A DNA stretch of 6,003 bases, from NCBI GenBank assembly GCA_013817115.1, contig JACDDG010000164.1, forward strand, positions 1 to 6,003. The letters are read 5' to 3'. Every line of letters begins with the position of its first letter. Position 1 is the stretch's first letter. Of the stretch, positions 1-6,003 are shown piece after piece. Origin of the DNA: Parachlamydiaceae bacterium. Lineage in GTDB: Bacteria > Chlamydiota > Chlamydiia > Chlamydiales > Parachlamydiaceae. Both the position numbers and the translations under genes were made by a program. A model generated the notes under the pieces. That model had not been told where the DNA came from and did no database searches. It was given only the letters and a program-made list of their open reading frames with translations.

Positions 1-51
1 TATATAACCTTTGATTCGTCGTTGGAAAAAAGATTACTGTGCCAGATTTGC

Positions 52-70
52 TTTTTTTTTCAAAAAAAAA
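52..70. repeat. T9-C-A9 homopolymer dyad
   Basis: Nine T residues (52-60), one C (61) and nine A residues (62-70) form an almost perfect dyad. Such tracts are intrinsically bent and prone to slippage, and a transcript could fold it into a short A/U hairpin. It lies downstream of the operon in sequence with no called gene, so no function can be assigned. Confidence 0.7.
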
Positions 71-177
71 TCCACAAAGTCGAGACAGAGAACACAGGAA
101 CGGAGGGAGAACTTAATTTGCCAAAAAAATTATGCGTAAAACTATGCTTGCGCGCTTGCATCGAGCAACTGTAATGA

Positions 178-193
178 AAAGAGAAGCCTCTTT
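178..193 (-). terminator. Weak stem-loop downstream of the operon
   Basis: AAAGAG (178-183) and CTCTTT (188-193) can pair around a 4-nt loop. Read on the minus strand, the second arm ends in CTCTTTT, a short T-run. The stem is only 6 bp with two G-C pairs, and it lies about 150 nt past the stop of the 580-residue gene. It is the only terminator-like structure I see downstream of the operon, but it is weak and may be chance. Confidence 0.2.
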
Positions 194-346
194 AAAGAAC
201 TTAAATATCATCTAATGCAAAAAATGTCTTTTAGTCTTATAATAGCTTTATAATGGTATCTGCGCCCTCGCATAGAGATTCTGTGGTCTGAAGATGTCTT
301 TCAAGGCTTATAGGCAGGACAGGAACGTTACTACTAACAAGAATAC

Positions 347-2089
347 TTATTGAATCTTGGATGAACTCATAGTAGCGATAACCTCCTGCTCGAAATTATC
401 AGGTAAGAAAGCAATGTAATTGCCTTTTTCATAACAATTAAAAATTGTTTTTGACACATTTTCCTCAAGATCTTTACCCTTTGTTTTGGGATATAATTTA
501 GTCAATTGACCGATAATAGATTTTTTTATCTGAATTACATTCTCCAGAAGTTTATGGTCTTGATCAAAGATGTCAGTATAATGTGGGTGAATTCGGTGAA
601 TAGCTCTAATTCCCGCAAGATCATAATTTACTGGCCACAAACCATGCCTAACAACAGCTTTATAAAAACTACAGGTTATTCTCGCTTCCTTAGTATGGGC
701 CTGGACAGTTTTTATCAAAGCATTGTAAATCCACTTATTTCCATTGGCACACTCTTCGACAAACTTAATTAAAGCATTATATTCAATAACACCCTCAAAA
801 TGTGCTTTAGAAAACTTAAGATAACCCGATTGTCCGAACATGATTTCATCAGTACAAAAAGCAGTTGGAGATTTCTCCTGTTCGATACACCACTCCAAAA
901 ATTTTTTAATGCCATTAACTGTTAACTGTTCTTCAGGCAATAACTTACTGCAATTACTTCTCCAAGGATATTTAGCTATACCTTGCGTAAGTCTTTCAAC
1001 AACGGCAAATCGACCGTTTTTTTCGATATCGACATAGTTTGGAGTCTCTAAAGCCCAACTAAACTGCTCATTGACCTCTTTCTTCAAAGTATGCAATTCG
1101 CGATTCGGGGCAATAGAAATAACTACAGATTCATCATTAGCTACCGTATAGACAAGATTTCGATCTAATTCTCCTAATTCTTTGCCTTTAATCAGTTCCC
1201 CTAAAATTAAGATGCGACCGTTACAATCAAGCGCTTGATTCGGCTTCAAAGATTTTCTCCAATTCAAATGTCGCTCATCTTCTTGCAAGAATAATTCACA
1301 GCCCTCTAAAACAAATGCCATGAATAGCTTTGTTAAATTTGCCTGATGTTCAATTAAAACACTATTTATGGTTTGAAAGACTTCGATCAATCGTCGAATT
1401 GCCTTACCAAAAACCTCAATTCCAATTTTAGGATAGGTCTTTTTGTTAAGCCTTTGAATAAATTTTTTAAATTTAGCTTTCTCTGTTTGATTTAACTTTT
1501 GCGAACTTGCAATTTTAAACAACAAACAAGCAGGCAAAGGTTGCTTCAAAAGGCCTTCCAAAGCGATAATTTTATAAAAACGACGCAGAGTCTCCGACCC
1601 CCTTATAACCTCGGGAGAAAACATGGGTTTTAAAGAAGTCTTATCCGAACATAATTCATTAAGCTTTTCAACAGTGGAATGAGATTGTTTACTTTTAAGA
1701 AATCGGAGCCATTGCTTAGTTGCTGACTGCCACTTAGTCAAGTTTCCCCGAAGAACATGGAAACGTTTCCTTGAAACCTCTACCCCAAGACTCTTTTCTT
1801 TTAATGCTGCAATATAGTCTGCCTGATCTGCACTAGCTTTTTTTTGGAAATCTATAAAAAGTTGTCGAGTATGCCTTAGGGCACATAAGAACTTATTTTG
1901 TTGGACGTTTGGCCCAGCAAACAAATAAACTAATGAATAGATCAAAGACCAGAATCGCCCGCCAAAACCTTTTCCTCGAATATACAAATAAGAGCCCTTC
2001 CAGTTGGAGATCAACTCTGGCATTTTTTCCTGGGGATGCCCAACGGTATAGAGAATTCGAAGATTGTTCTCTAGGTAGTCTAGGCTCAA
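347..2089 (-). CDS. Uncharacterised 580-residue protein, possible degenerate kinase-like C-terminal half
   Basis: I do not recognise this protein's family. It starts with TTG, whose TTGA overlaps the TGA stop of the upstream pseudouridine synthase gene. A GGGGAG ribosome binding site sits 8 nt upstream and supports that start. No signal peptide is visible. Residues about 46-59 (FWSLIYSLVYLFAG) form one short hydrophobic stretch, perhaps buried or membrane-associated. Residues 80-280 are lysine-rich and mostly helical in character. From about residue 290 the pattern changes. There are apparent strands (RILILGEL, NLVYTV, VVISIAP), a helix with KKEVNE, a hinge-like FAVVERL (361-367), a helix at 391-406, and SPTAFCTDEIMFGQSGYLKF (407-426). 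That order recalls a protein-kinase fold up to the catalytic loop and beta-7/8, but the HRD and DFG motifs are absent, as is a clear VAIK lysine. A pseudokinase-like role is therefore only inference. It is the last gene of the operon and looks more AT-rich than pdxS. Confidence 0.85.
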   Translation of the reverse strand: MSLDYLENNLRILYTVGHPQEKMPELISNWKGSYLYIRGKGFGGRFWSLIYSLVYLFAGPNVQQNKFLCALRHTRQLFIDFQKKASADQADYIAALKEKSLGVEVSRKRFHVLRGNLTKWQSATKQWLRFLKSKQSHSTVEKLNELCSDKTSLKPMFSPEVIRGSETLRRFYKIIALEGLLKQPLPACLLFKIASSQKLNQTEKAKFKKFIQRLNKKTYPKIGIEVFGKAIRRLIEVFQTINSVLIEHQANLTKLFMAFVLEGCELFLQEDERHLNWRKSLKPNQALDCNGRILILGELIKGKELGELDRNLVYTVANDESVVISIAPNRELHTLKKEVNEQFSWALETPNYVDIEKNGRFAVVERLTQGIAKYPWRSNCSKLLPEEQLTVNGIKKFLEWCIEQEKSPTAFCTDEIMFGQSGYLKFSKAHFEGVIEYNALIKFVEECANGNKWIYNALIKTVQAHTKEARITCSFYKAVVRHGLWPVNYDLAGIRAIHRIHPHYTDIFDQDHKLLENVIQIKKSIIGQLTKLYPKTKGKDLEENVSKTIFNCYEKGNYIAFLPDNFEQEVIATMSSSKIQ

Positions 2090-2955
2090 GTCGCTTTCTC
2101 CCCAACAGGCAAATTCATCAATTTATAAAAAGAACTAGGGATTGGAGAGGTAAACTGCATTTTTTTCCCTGTTATTGGATGTATAAATGCTAAATAATGA
2201 GCATGAAGGCCAAGGCGCTTTAAAGGATTACATTCCGAGCCATATTTTTTATCTCCAACAATTGGAAAACCAGCCTCTTGACAATGAACTCTAATTTGAT
2301 TTTTCTTCCCTGTTTCCAACGTCATCTCTAGCCATGTGTAGCCTTTATTTCTGGACTTTACTTTATAATGAGTAACCGCAAGCTCCCCTTTGGCTACATC
2401 ACGTGTTACCCTAACAATATAGTTTGCATCGTCATAAAGACGGCTCTCCCAAGTCCCACTTTGTTCAGGAAAAGTGCCTTTAACAATAGCAATGTACCGC
2501 CTTTGAATGTCATGCGCCTCGAAGATCCTTTTTAAGCCTTCAAGACATTTTTCACTTAAAGCAAAAAGCATCACCCCAGAGGTTTCTTGGTCGAGGCGAT
2601 GTACCACATACACAGTTTTTGGATAGTATTTGCGCTTTAAATAAGCAAAAGCTGTTTCGTTTTTTTCAAAAGCAGTGGAAACGCTCAAAAGACCTTCGGG
2701 TTTATCTATAACAACAAGATGGTCATCGCTGTACATGATAGGGAGAACATTTTCAACTAACCGAGCTTTTGTACCGATCGTAATGATTTGTCCCTTGATC
2801 ACTTTACATTTTAATGATTTAGCGAGGATTCCATCGATAAATACGCGGTTTAAGGTGACCCATGAACGTAATGTTGTCTTTGTGCTATCTGGAAATAGAA
2901 TTGTTAGGGCATTTATAAGCTCTAAATTATCAGGGCAAGGATAAGTTTCACTCAT
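2086..2955 (-). CDS. RluA-family RNA pseudouridine synthase with N-terminal S4-like domain
   Basis: The product (289 residues) should convert specific uridines of rRNA or tRNA to pseudouridine in the cytoplasm. Residues about 12-61 look like an S4 RNA-binding domain: a helical pair, then VTLNRVFIDG and VIKGQIITIG. The catalytic domain follows. It begins with the family's DDHLVVIDKPEGLL (77-90), has the catalytic motif HRLDQETSG (119-127, catalytic Asp122), carries KKNQIRVHCQEAGFPIVGDKKYG, and ends with the typical LHAHYLAFIHPITG. S4 plus this core is the RluC/RluD arrangement, but the target nucleotide cannot be read from sequence, so no specific symbol is given. Its ATG overlaps the pdxT stop by 4 nt (ATGA). 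No Shine-Dalgarno sequence is visible, so it probably depends on coupling to pdxT translation. Confidence 0.93.
   Translation of the reverse strand: MSETYPCPDNLELINALTILFPDSTKTTLRSWVTLNRVFIDGILAKSLKCKVIKGQIITIGTKARLVENVLPIMYSDDHLVVIDKPEGLLSVSTAFEKNETAFAYLKRKYYPKTVYVVHRLDQETSGVMLFALSEKCLEGLKRIFEAHDIQRRYIAIVKGTFPEQSGTWESRLYDDANYIVRVTRDVAKGELAVTHYKVKSRNKGYTWLEMTLETGKKNQIRVHCQEAGFPIVGDKKYGSECNPLKRLGLHAHYLAFIHPITGKKMQFTSPIPSSFYKLMNLPVGEKAT
2098..2103 (-). promoter_or_regulatory. Ribosome binding site of the 580-residue protein gene
   Basis: On the minus strand GGGGAG lies 8 nt upstream of the TTG at 2089-2087, inside the 3' end of the preceding gene. It fixes the otherwise ambiguous TTG start. 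The next in-frame ATG, 22 codons later, would leave this site unused. Translational coupling to the preceding gene through the overlapping TTGA is likely. Confidence 0.6.
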
Positions 2956-3548
2956 TTGATATTTTTTACATTAGTGATGATTGACAAGAAATATTCATGC
3001 AAAACAGTATCAGAAGTAAGTTCTGTATGAAAGGTAGCGCCCAGATGATGACCTTGTTGAACTAAAACCGGTTCATCTTCATAAGTTGCTAAAATTTGGA
3101 CATCTGGGCCGCATTGAACGATGCTAGGTGCTCTAATAAAAAAAGCATCAGATTTGTTCAATAACTTAGGGATATCAATTTCGGTGGAGAAAGACGCGAT
3201 CTGTCGACCAAATGCATTTCTTTCGACAATCACATCTAAAATCCCAAAAGGTTCTAAGGGAAAATTCCTAATTTTCTTGCTCATCAAAATTAATCCAGCA
3301 CAAGTGCCAAAAATTGGTTTTGTTTTTGCAAATTCCATTAAGGGATTGATGAGTTCAATGTATTTCATCTGACGAAAAATTGTTGTGGATTCTCCGCCGG
3401 GAATAATTAGACCATCGCAAAGAAGCAAGTCTTCGGGTTTTCGAACTTGCAAAGAAGTAACACCCAGAACTTTGAGAGTCTCCTGATGCTTAGCGAAGGC
3501 CCCTTGCAATGCCAGTACGCCAACTGTCAAAGTTTCATTTTCTGCCAT
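2952..3548 (-). CDS. pdxT: PdxT, glutaminase subunit of PLP synthase
   Basis: This class I glutamine amidotransferase (198 residues, usual length for the family) hydrolyses glutamine and channels ammonia to PdxS for de novo pyridoxal 5'-phosphate synthesis. The N-terminal VGVLALQGAFAKH (9-21) and the oxyanion-loop segment IIPGGESTT (48-56) are diagnostic. The nucleophile is Cys83 in FGTCAGL (80-86). The other triad members are His174 and Glu176 in ATFHTEL (171-177). RNAFGRQ (110-116) is also a family signature. All key residues are present, so the enzyme should be active. The start codon lies 6 nt after the pdxS stop, with only a weak purine-rich AAGAAAG ahead of it. Its last bases overlap the start of the pseudouridine synthase gene. 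Confidence 0.98.
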   Translation of the reverse strand: MAENETLTVGVLALQGAFAKHQETLKVLGVTSLQVRKPEDLLLCDGLIIPGGESTTIFRQMKYIELINPLMEFAKTKPIFGTCAGLILMSKKIRNFPLEPFGILDVIVERNAFGRQIASFSTEIDIPKLLNKSDAFFIRAPSIVQCGPDVQILATYEDEPVLVQQGHHLGATFHTELTSDTVLHEYFLSIITNVKNIK

Positions 3549-3554
3549 TCTTTC

Positions 3555-4460
3555 TTACCATCCACGCTGGGCAAGCAATTCTTCTCTACCAAGGTGCTGA
3601 ATATCGATTCCTTTCATGGCATCGAGAAGTCCCATAGATATTTTTGCAAGCATTTCTGGATCGTTAAAATAGGTCACCGCAGCTACGATTGCCTTAGCTC
3701 TTTTTTCTGGATCTGCAGCCTTAAAGATGCCTGACCCTACAAAAATACTTTCTGCCCCAAGCTGCATCATTAAAGCAGCATCTGCAGGAGTAGCAATACC
3801 TCCGGCAGCAAAATTTGGCACAGGAAGACGACCATTTTTAGCCACTTGCACTACAAGTTCGTAGGGGGCACCCATACGCTTTGCCTCTCCCATTAGCTCT
3901 GCCGGATCCAGAGATACAAGGCGACGGATGTCACGATTAATTGCGCGCATGTGGCGTACGGCTTCGACAATATTTCCTGTACCCGCTTCACCCTTTGTAC
4001 GAATCATTGCTGCACCCTCGCCTAAACGGCGTAATGCCTCTCCCAAATCGCGAGCACCACAGACAAAAGGAATCCGGAAGTGGTTTTTCGAGATGTGGTT
4101 TTCTTCATCTGCAGGAGTCAAAACTTCGCTTTCGTCGATAAAGTCAACAAATAGAGCTTCTAGGATCTGAGCTTCAACGAAATGCCCTATGCGACATTTA
4201 GCCATGACAGGAATAGAAACAGCTTCTTGAATCGTTTGAATGAGTTCTGGATCTGACATACGTGCCATTCCACCTTCGGCCCGAATATCTGAAGGTATCC
4301 TTTCAAGCGCCATTACAGCGACTGCACCGGCATCTTCAGCGATTCTAGCTTGATCTGCATTTGTGACGTCCATGATAACACCACCTTTAAGCATCTCTGC
4401 GAGCCCCACTTTGACCTCAAAAGAGCCTTTTTCTACAAGGTGTTTGTTTTTCTGTTGCAT
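3555..4460 (-). CDS. pdxS: PdxS, synthase subunit of pyridoxal 5'-phosphate synthase
   Basis: PdxS (301 residues) is a (beta/alpha)8-barrel enzyme that condenses ribose 5-phosphate, glyceraldehyde 3-phosphate and ammonia from PdxT into pyridoxal 5'-phosphate. In known systems it forms a dodecamer decorated with PdxT. The family hallmarks are all present. GGVIMDV carries Asp31, and [11 protein letters not shown] carries Lys88, the residue that forms the substrate Schiff base. [10 protein letters not shown] carries Lys156, the second lysine. These match B. subtilis Asp24, Lys81 and Lys149, shifted by seven by a slightly longer N-terminus. The phosphate-binding [10 protein letters not shown] and VGSGIF segments follow. 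The ATG is preceded by AGGGAAAG directly after the metK stop (4463-4470), a good ribosome binding site. Conservation is very high and nothing appears truncated. Confidence 0.99.
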   Translation of the reverse strand: MQQKNKHLVEKGSFEVKVGLAEMLKGGVIMDVTNADQARIAEDAGAVAVMALERIPSDIRAEGGMARMSDPELIQTIQEAVSIPVMAKCRIGHFVEAQILEALFVDFIDESEVLTPADEENHISKNHFRIPFVCGARDLGEALRRLGEGAAMIRTKGEAGTGNIVEAVRHMRAINRDIRRLVSLDPAELMGEAKRMGAPYELVVQVAKNGRLPVPNFAAGGIATPADAALMMQLGAESIFVGSGIFKAADPEKRAKAIVAAVTYFNDPEMLAKISMGLLDAMKGIDIQHLGREELLAQRGW

Positions 4461-4470
4461 GACTTTCCCT

Positions 4471-5667
4471 TTATAATACTATCTGTAAGTTGTTTTCTGC
4501 TATTTTTTGATCAACAAGAGTTCTTAAAGCCTCTGCACGATCAACTTTTTCCCATGTAAATTCAGATTCGGTGCGTCCAAAATGTCCTCCAAACGCTGTC
4601 TTTTGATATATAGGCCGACAAAGATCCAACATTTTTAAAATTCCACCAGGTGACAAATCAAAAAGTTCTTGGATAGCTTCTGACAAAAAATTATCCGCTA
4701 CAATTCCGGTTCCAAATGTATCGACTTTAATCGAAATTGGCTGGGACATTCCGATGGCATAGGAGACTTGAATCTCGCAACGCTTAGCAAGCTTAGCTGC
4801 TACCACATTTTTCGCAATATAGCGTGCTGCATAAGAAGCTGAACGGTCAACTTTGGTCGGATCTTTTCCGGAAAAAGCCCCTCCGCCATGACGCCCCATT
4901 CCTCCGTAGGTATCGACAATAATTTTTCTGCCTGTAAGCCCACAATCAGCAGCAGGGCCTCCGATAGTAAAACGCCCTGTTGGATTGATGTAAAAAAGAG
5001 TCTTTTCATCAACGAGTTCTTTTGGAATGACATTTTTGATCAATTTTATCATGTCATCATGCAATACTTTCTGATCGATATTTACAGCATGTTGAGTAGA
5101 AAGTACGACGGTATGGACACGCAAAGGTTGATGATTTTCACTATATTCAATGGTAATCTGAGTCTTTGCATCTGGCCCTAAATAAGAAAGAATATTTGCT
5201 TTTCTAACTCTGTCTAGCTCCCTAACAATTTGATGAGAAAGCATAATAGGCAACGGCATGAGCTCTGGCGTGTCTTCGCATGCGAAGCCAAACATTAGCC
5301 CTTGATCACCGGCCCCCAGGGGTTTCGAATCACTAGCTCTTTCATCTACTCCTAAGGAAATATCAGGAGACTGACCATTAATCGAGACTAAAATGCCGCA
5401 AGAACGAAAATCTAATCCTAGACTCGCATCAGTATAGCCGATTTGTTCAAGCGTATGACGAACAATCTTTTGGAAATTAAGCTCGGCTTTGGTTGTGATT
5501 TCTCCGGCAACAATAATAACGCCGGGACAAACAAGAACTTCGCATGCCACCCTTGAAAACGGATCTACAGCTAATGCGGCATCAACGACGGCATCAGAGA
5601 TTTGATCAGCAACTTTGTCGGGATGTCCAATAGCAACAGACTCAGAAGTAAATAAATAAGAAGACAT
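4471..5667 (-). CDS. metK: S-adenosylmethionine synthetase (methionine adenosyltransferase)
   Basis: MetK makes S-adenosylmethionine, phosphate and pyrophosphate from methionine and ATP in the cytosol. From the ATG at 5667 the protein has 398 residues, normal for the family. Its visible active-site motifs are GHPDK (14-18, His15 and Asp17), [10 protein letters not shown] (118-127), PDAK (165-168), DCGLTGRK (241-248) and [17 protein letters not shown] (261-277, Lys268 and Asp274). These align with E. coli His14, Asp16, Lys165, Arg244/Lys245, Lys265 and Asp271. One oddity is [11 protein letters not shown], where most relatives have SESVSEGHPDK. An in-frame ATG at 5712 would add 15 residues of unconserved sequence and falls at the predicted transcription start, so 5667 is preferred. 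No clear Shine-Dalgarno sequence precedes it. It is the first gene of the cluster. Confidence 0.98.
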   Translation of the reverse strand: MSSYLFTSESVAIGHPDKVADQISDAVVDAALAVDPFSRVACEVLVCPGVIIVAGEITTKAELNFQKIVRHTLEQIGYTDASLGLDFRSCGILVSINGQSPDISLGVDERASDSKPLGAGDQGLMFGFACEDTPELMPLPIMLSHQIVRELDRVRKANILSYLGPDAKTQITIEYSENHQPLRVHTVVLSTQHAVNIDQKVLHDDMIKLIKNVIPKELVDEKTLFYINPTGRFTIGGPAADCGLTGRKIIVDTYGGMGRHGGGAFSGKDPTKVDRSASYAARYIAKNVVAAKLAKRCEIQVSYAIGMSQPISIKVDTFGTGIVADNFLSEAIQELFDLSPGGILKMLDLCRPIYQKTAFGGHFGRTESEFTWEKVDRAEALRTLVDQKIAENNLQIVL

Positions 5668-5717
5668 CTTCAGCAAAACCGTGGTGCAGATGTTTGTGCT
5701 GTGCCAGTACATTTAGT

Positions 5718-5726
5718 GTTATACCA
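5718..5726 (-). promoter_or_regulatory. Candidate extended -10 promoter of the metK operon
   Basis: Read on the minus strand this is TGGTATAAC: a TGn element joined to a hexamer matching TATAAT at five of six positions. Transcription would start near 5711, giving a leader of about 44 nt to the metK ATG. No good -35 hexamer lies at the usual distance; the AT-rich arm of the large inverted repeat occupies that place. The TGn element could compensate for the missing -35. Confidence 0.45.
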
Positions 5727-5732
5727 CCCTCC

Positions 5733-5835
5733 CCTTCAAATTAATTTGGACGCAAAAGCCCGCAGTCGATCGATCGAATACAGGATGTTATCGATCGATC
5801 AACTGCTTTGCGCGCGTCCAAATTCAAATTTAAGG
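5733..5835. repeat. 103-bp imperfect inverted repeat in the metK upstream region
   Basis: Both halves can pair nearly from end to end. The inner stem is 5762-5777 against 5791-5806 (15 of 16 pairs) around the 13-nt loop 5778-5790. An internal bulge follows (5754-5761 against 5807-5813). Then AATTTGGACGC (5743-5753) pairs perfectly with GCGTCCAAATT (5814-5824). The outer ends, CCTTCAAATT and the complement of CAAATTTAAGG, pair with small gaps. The inner arms consist of GATC/CGATCG runs, with four GATC sites in all. No U-run follows on the minus strand, so it is not a classical terminator. No clear target-site duplication flanks it. It could be a non-autonomous mobile palindrome, a protein-binding array or a structured RNA. 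Confidence 0.85.
5737..5748. promoter_or_regulatory. Perfect 12-bp palindrome at the metK -35 region, possible operator
   Basis: CAAATTAATTTG is a perfect palindrome forming the outer left part of the larger inverted repeat. Relative to the predicted start near 5711 it would cover about -26 to -37, where a repressor or activator dimer would contact RNA polymerase. It does not resemble the MetJ box (AGACGTCT). The regulator, if any, is unknown. Confidence 0.3.
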
Positions 5836-5911
5836 CCGAGGTTGATATATATGTATTCGCACTATAAGAATCTATCCTAGAGGAACTTAATATAATATGC
5901 AATAATAAAAA

Positions 5912-6003
5912 CTATTTTGTAGAGCCTTTCAACGCTTCACTTCTTTTATTTGCCATATTTTCTGCAGCAACTTTAACAGCTATATTTTTATCAGAAAATG
6001 CAC
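5912..6003 (-). CDS. C-terminal end of an unidentified upstream gene (partial)
   Basis: A minus-strand frame runs in from the right edge of the window and ends at a TAG (5914-5912). The visible tail is about 30 codons. It includes AFSDKNIAVKVAAENMANKR and ends in EALKGSTK. The sequence is alanine- and lysine-rich and hydrophilic, and looks like a charged helical C-terminus. It is too short to name a family. It points the same way as the metK operon, with about 245 nt between its stop and the metK start. The opposite strand is also open here and encodes a hydrophobic stretch, but that frame has no usable start codon. Confidence 0.4.
   Translation of the reverse strand, partial: AFSDKNIAVKVAAENMANKRSEALKGSTK

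Larger units (their letters stand above)
1..346. other. Downstream intergenic region, no convincing gene
   Basis: This stretch lies beyond the stop codon of the last operon gene. No complete gene is visible on either strand. A plus-strand frame is open from the left edge to a TAA at 172-174 (57 codons, no start inside the window needed). It could be the tail of a convergent gene, but it crosses the T9 and A9 runs and has low-complexity, cysteine- and lysine-rich coding, so I do not call it. A GGAGG at 102-106 lies 11 nt before a TTG at 118 in that frame, giving only an 18-codon ORF. An ATG at 132 opens a 27-codon ORF with no nearby ribosome binding site. Two TATAAT hexamers occur on the plus strand at 238-243 and 249-254, without recognisable -35 partners. 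Confidence 0.6.
347..5667 (-). other. Predicted operon metK-pdxS-pdxT-pseudouridine synthase-orphan gene
   Basis: Five minus-strand genes follow one another with gaps of 10 and 6 nt, then overlaps of 4 and 4 nt (ATGA and TTGA). There is no room for internal promoters or terminators between them, so one transcript starting upstream of metK is the simplest reading. The order combines SAM synthesis with PLP synthesis. The last two genes appear translationally coupled to their upstream neighbours. Confidence 0.8.

Noticed and set aside
1..174. Plus-strand reading frame open from the window edge to TAA at 172-174
   Set aside because: It has 57 codons without a stop but crosses both homopolymer runs, matches no protein I recognise, and is short enough to arise by chance in six frames. 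It may still be the tail of a convergent gene.
132..215. 27-codon plus-strand ORF beginning at ATG 132
   Set aside because: The only good GGAGG is about 25 nt upstream, too far away, and no conserved feature is visible in the peptide.
5668..5712. Longer metK start at ATG 5712
   Set aside because: The additional 15 residues are unlike any MetK N-terminus, and the codon lies at the predicted transcription start. The family's normal beginning, SSYLFTSES, follows the ATG at 5667.
5733..5835. SAM riboswitch or intrinsic terminator in front of metK
   Set aside because: The sequence folds as one long hairpin rather than a multi-helix SAM-binding aptamer, and no U-run follows the stem on the minus strand.
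5842..5868. Plus-strand promoter TTGATA...TATAAG
   Set aside because: The spacer is only 15 nt and no plus-strand gene follows; AT-rich intergenic DNA gives such matches by chance.
5868..6003. Plus-strand open frame encoding a hydrophobic, signal-peptide-like stretch
   Set aside because: There is no ATG, GTG or TTG in frame before the hydrophobic segment. It is better explained as the complement of the alanine- and lysine-rich minus-strand gene end.

Overview
The window holds a five-gene co-directional cluster on the minus strand. In transcription order (right to left) the genes are metK (S-adenosylmethionine synthetase), pdxS and pdxT (the two subunits of PLP synthase), an RluA-family RNA pseudouridine synthase, and a 580-residue protein of unknown function. 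Spacing is very tight: 10 nt, 6 nt, then two 4-nt start/stop overlaps. This is the layout expected of a single polycistronic operon. The four enzymes are recognisable from intact catalytic motifs; the fifth gene is not recognised.

The organism is a bacterium with a moderately AT-rich, densely packed genome. I cannot place it firmly. The large orphan protein, the enzyme sequences and the AT bias are compatible with an intracellular or amoeba-associated lineage, such as the environmental Chlamydiota, but this is an impression and not a demonstrated assignment.

Layout: 1-346 is downstream, mostly non-coding sequence with a T9-C-A9 dyad and a weak stem-loop. 347-5667 is the gene cluster. 5668-5911 is the upstream intergenic region of metK. 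It contains an extended -10 promoter candidate and, immediately upstream of it, a 103-bp imperfect inverted repeat whose inner arms are runs of GATC/CGATCG. 5912-6003 is probably the last 30 or so codons of another minus-strand gene.

The operon joins production of two central cofactors. MetK makes SAM from methionine and ATP. PdxT releases ammonia from glutamine and passes it to PdxS, which builds pyridoxal 5'-phosphate from ribose 5-phosphate and glyceraldehyde 3-phosphate. The pseudouridine synthase uses neither cofactor and is probably just co-transcribed. The most interesting items are the large palindrome in front of metK and the 580-residue orphan, whose C-terminal half looks faintly like a degenerate protein-kinase fold.
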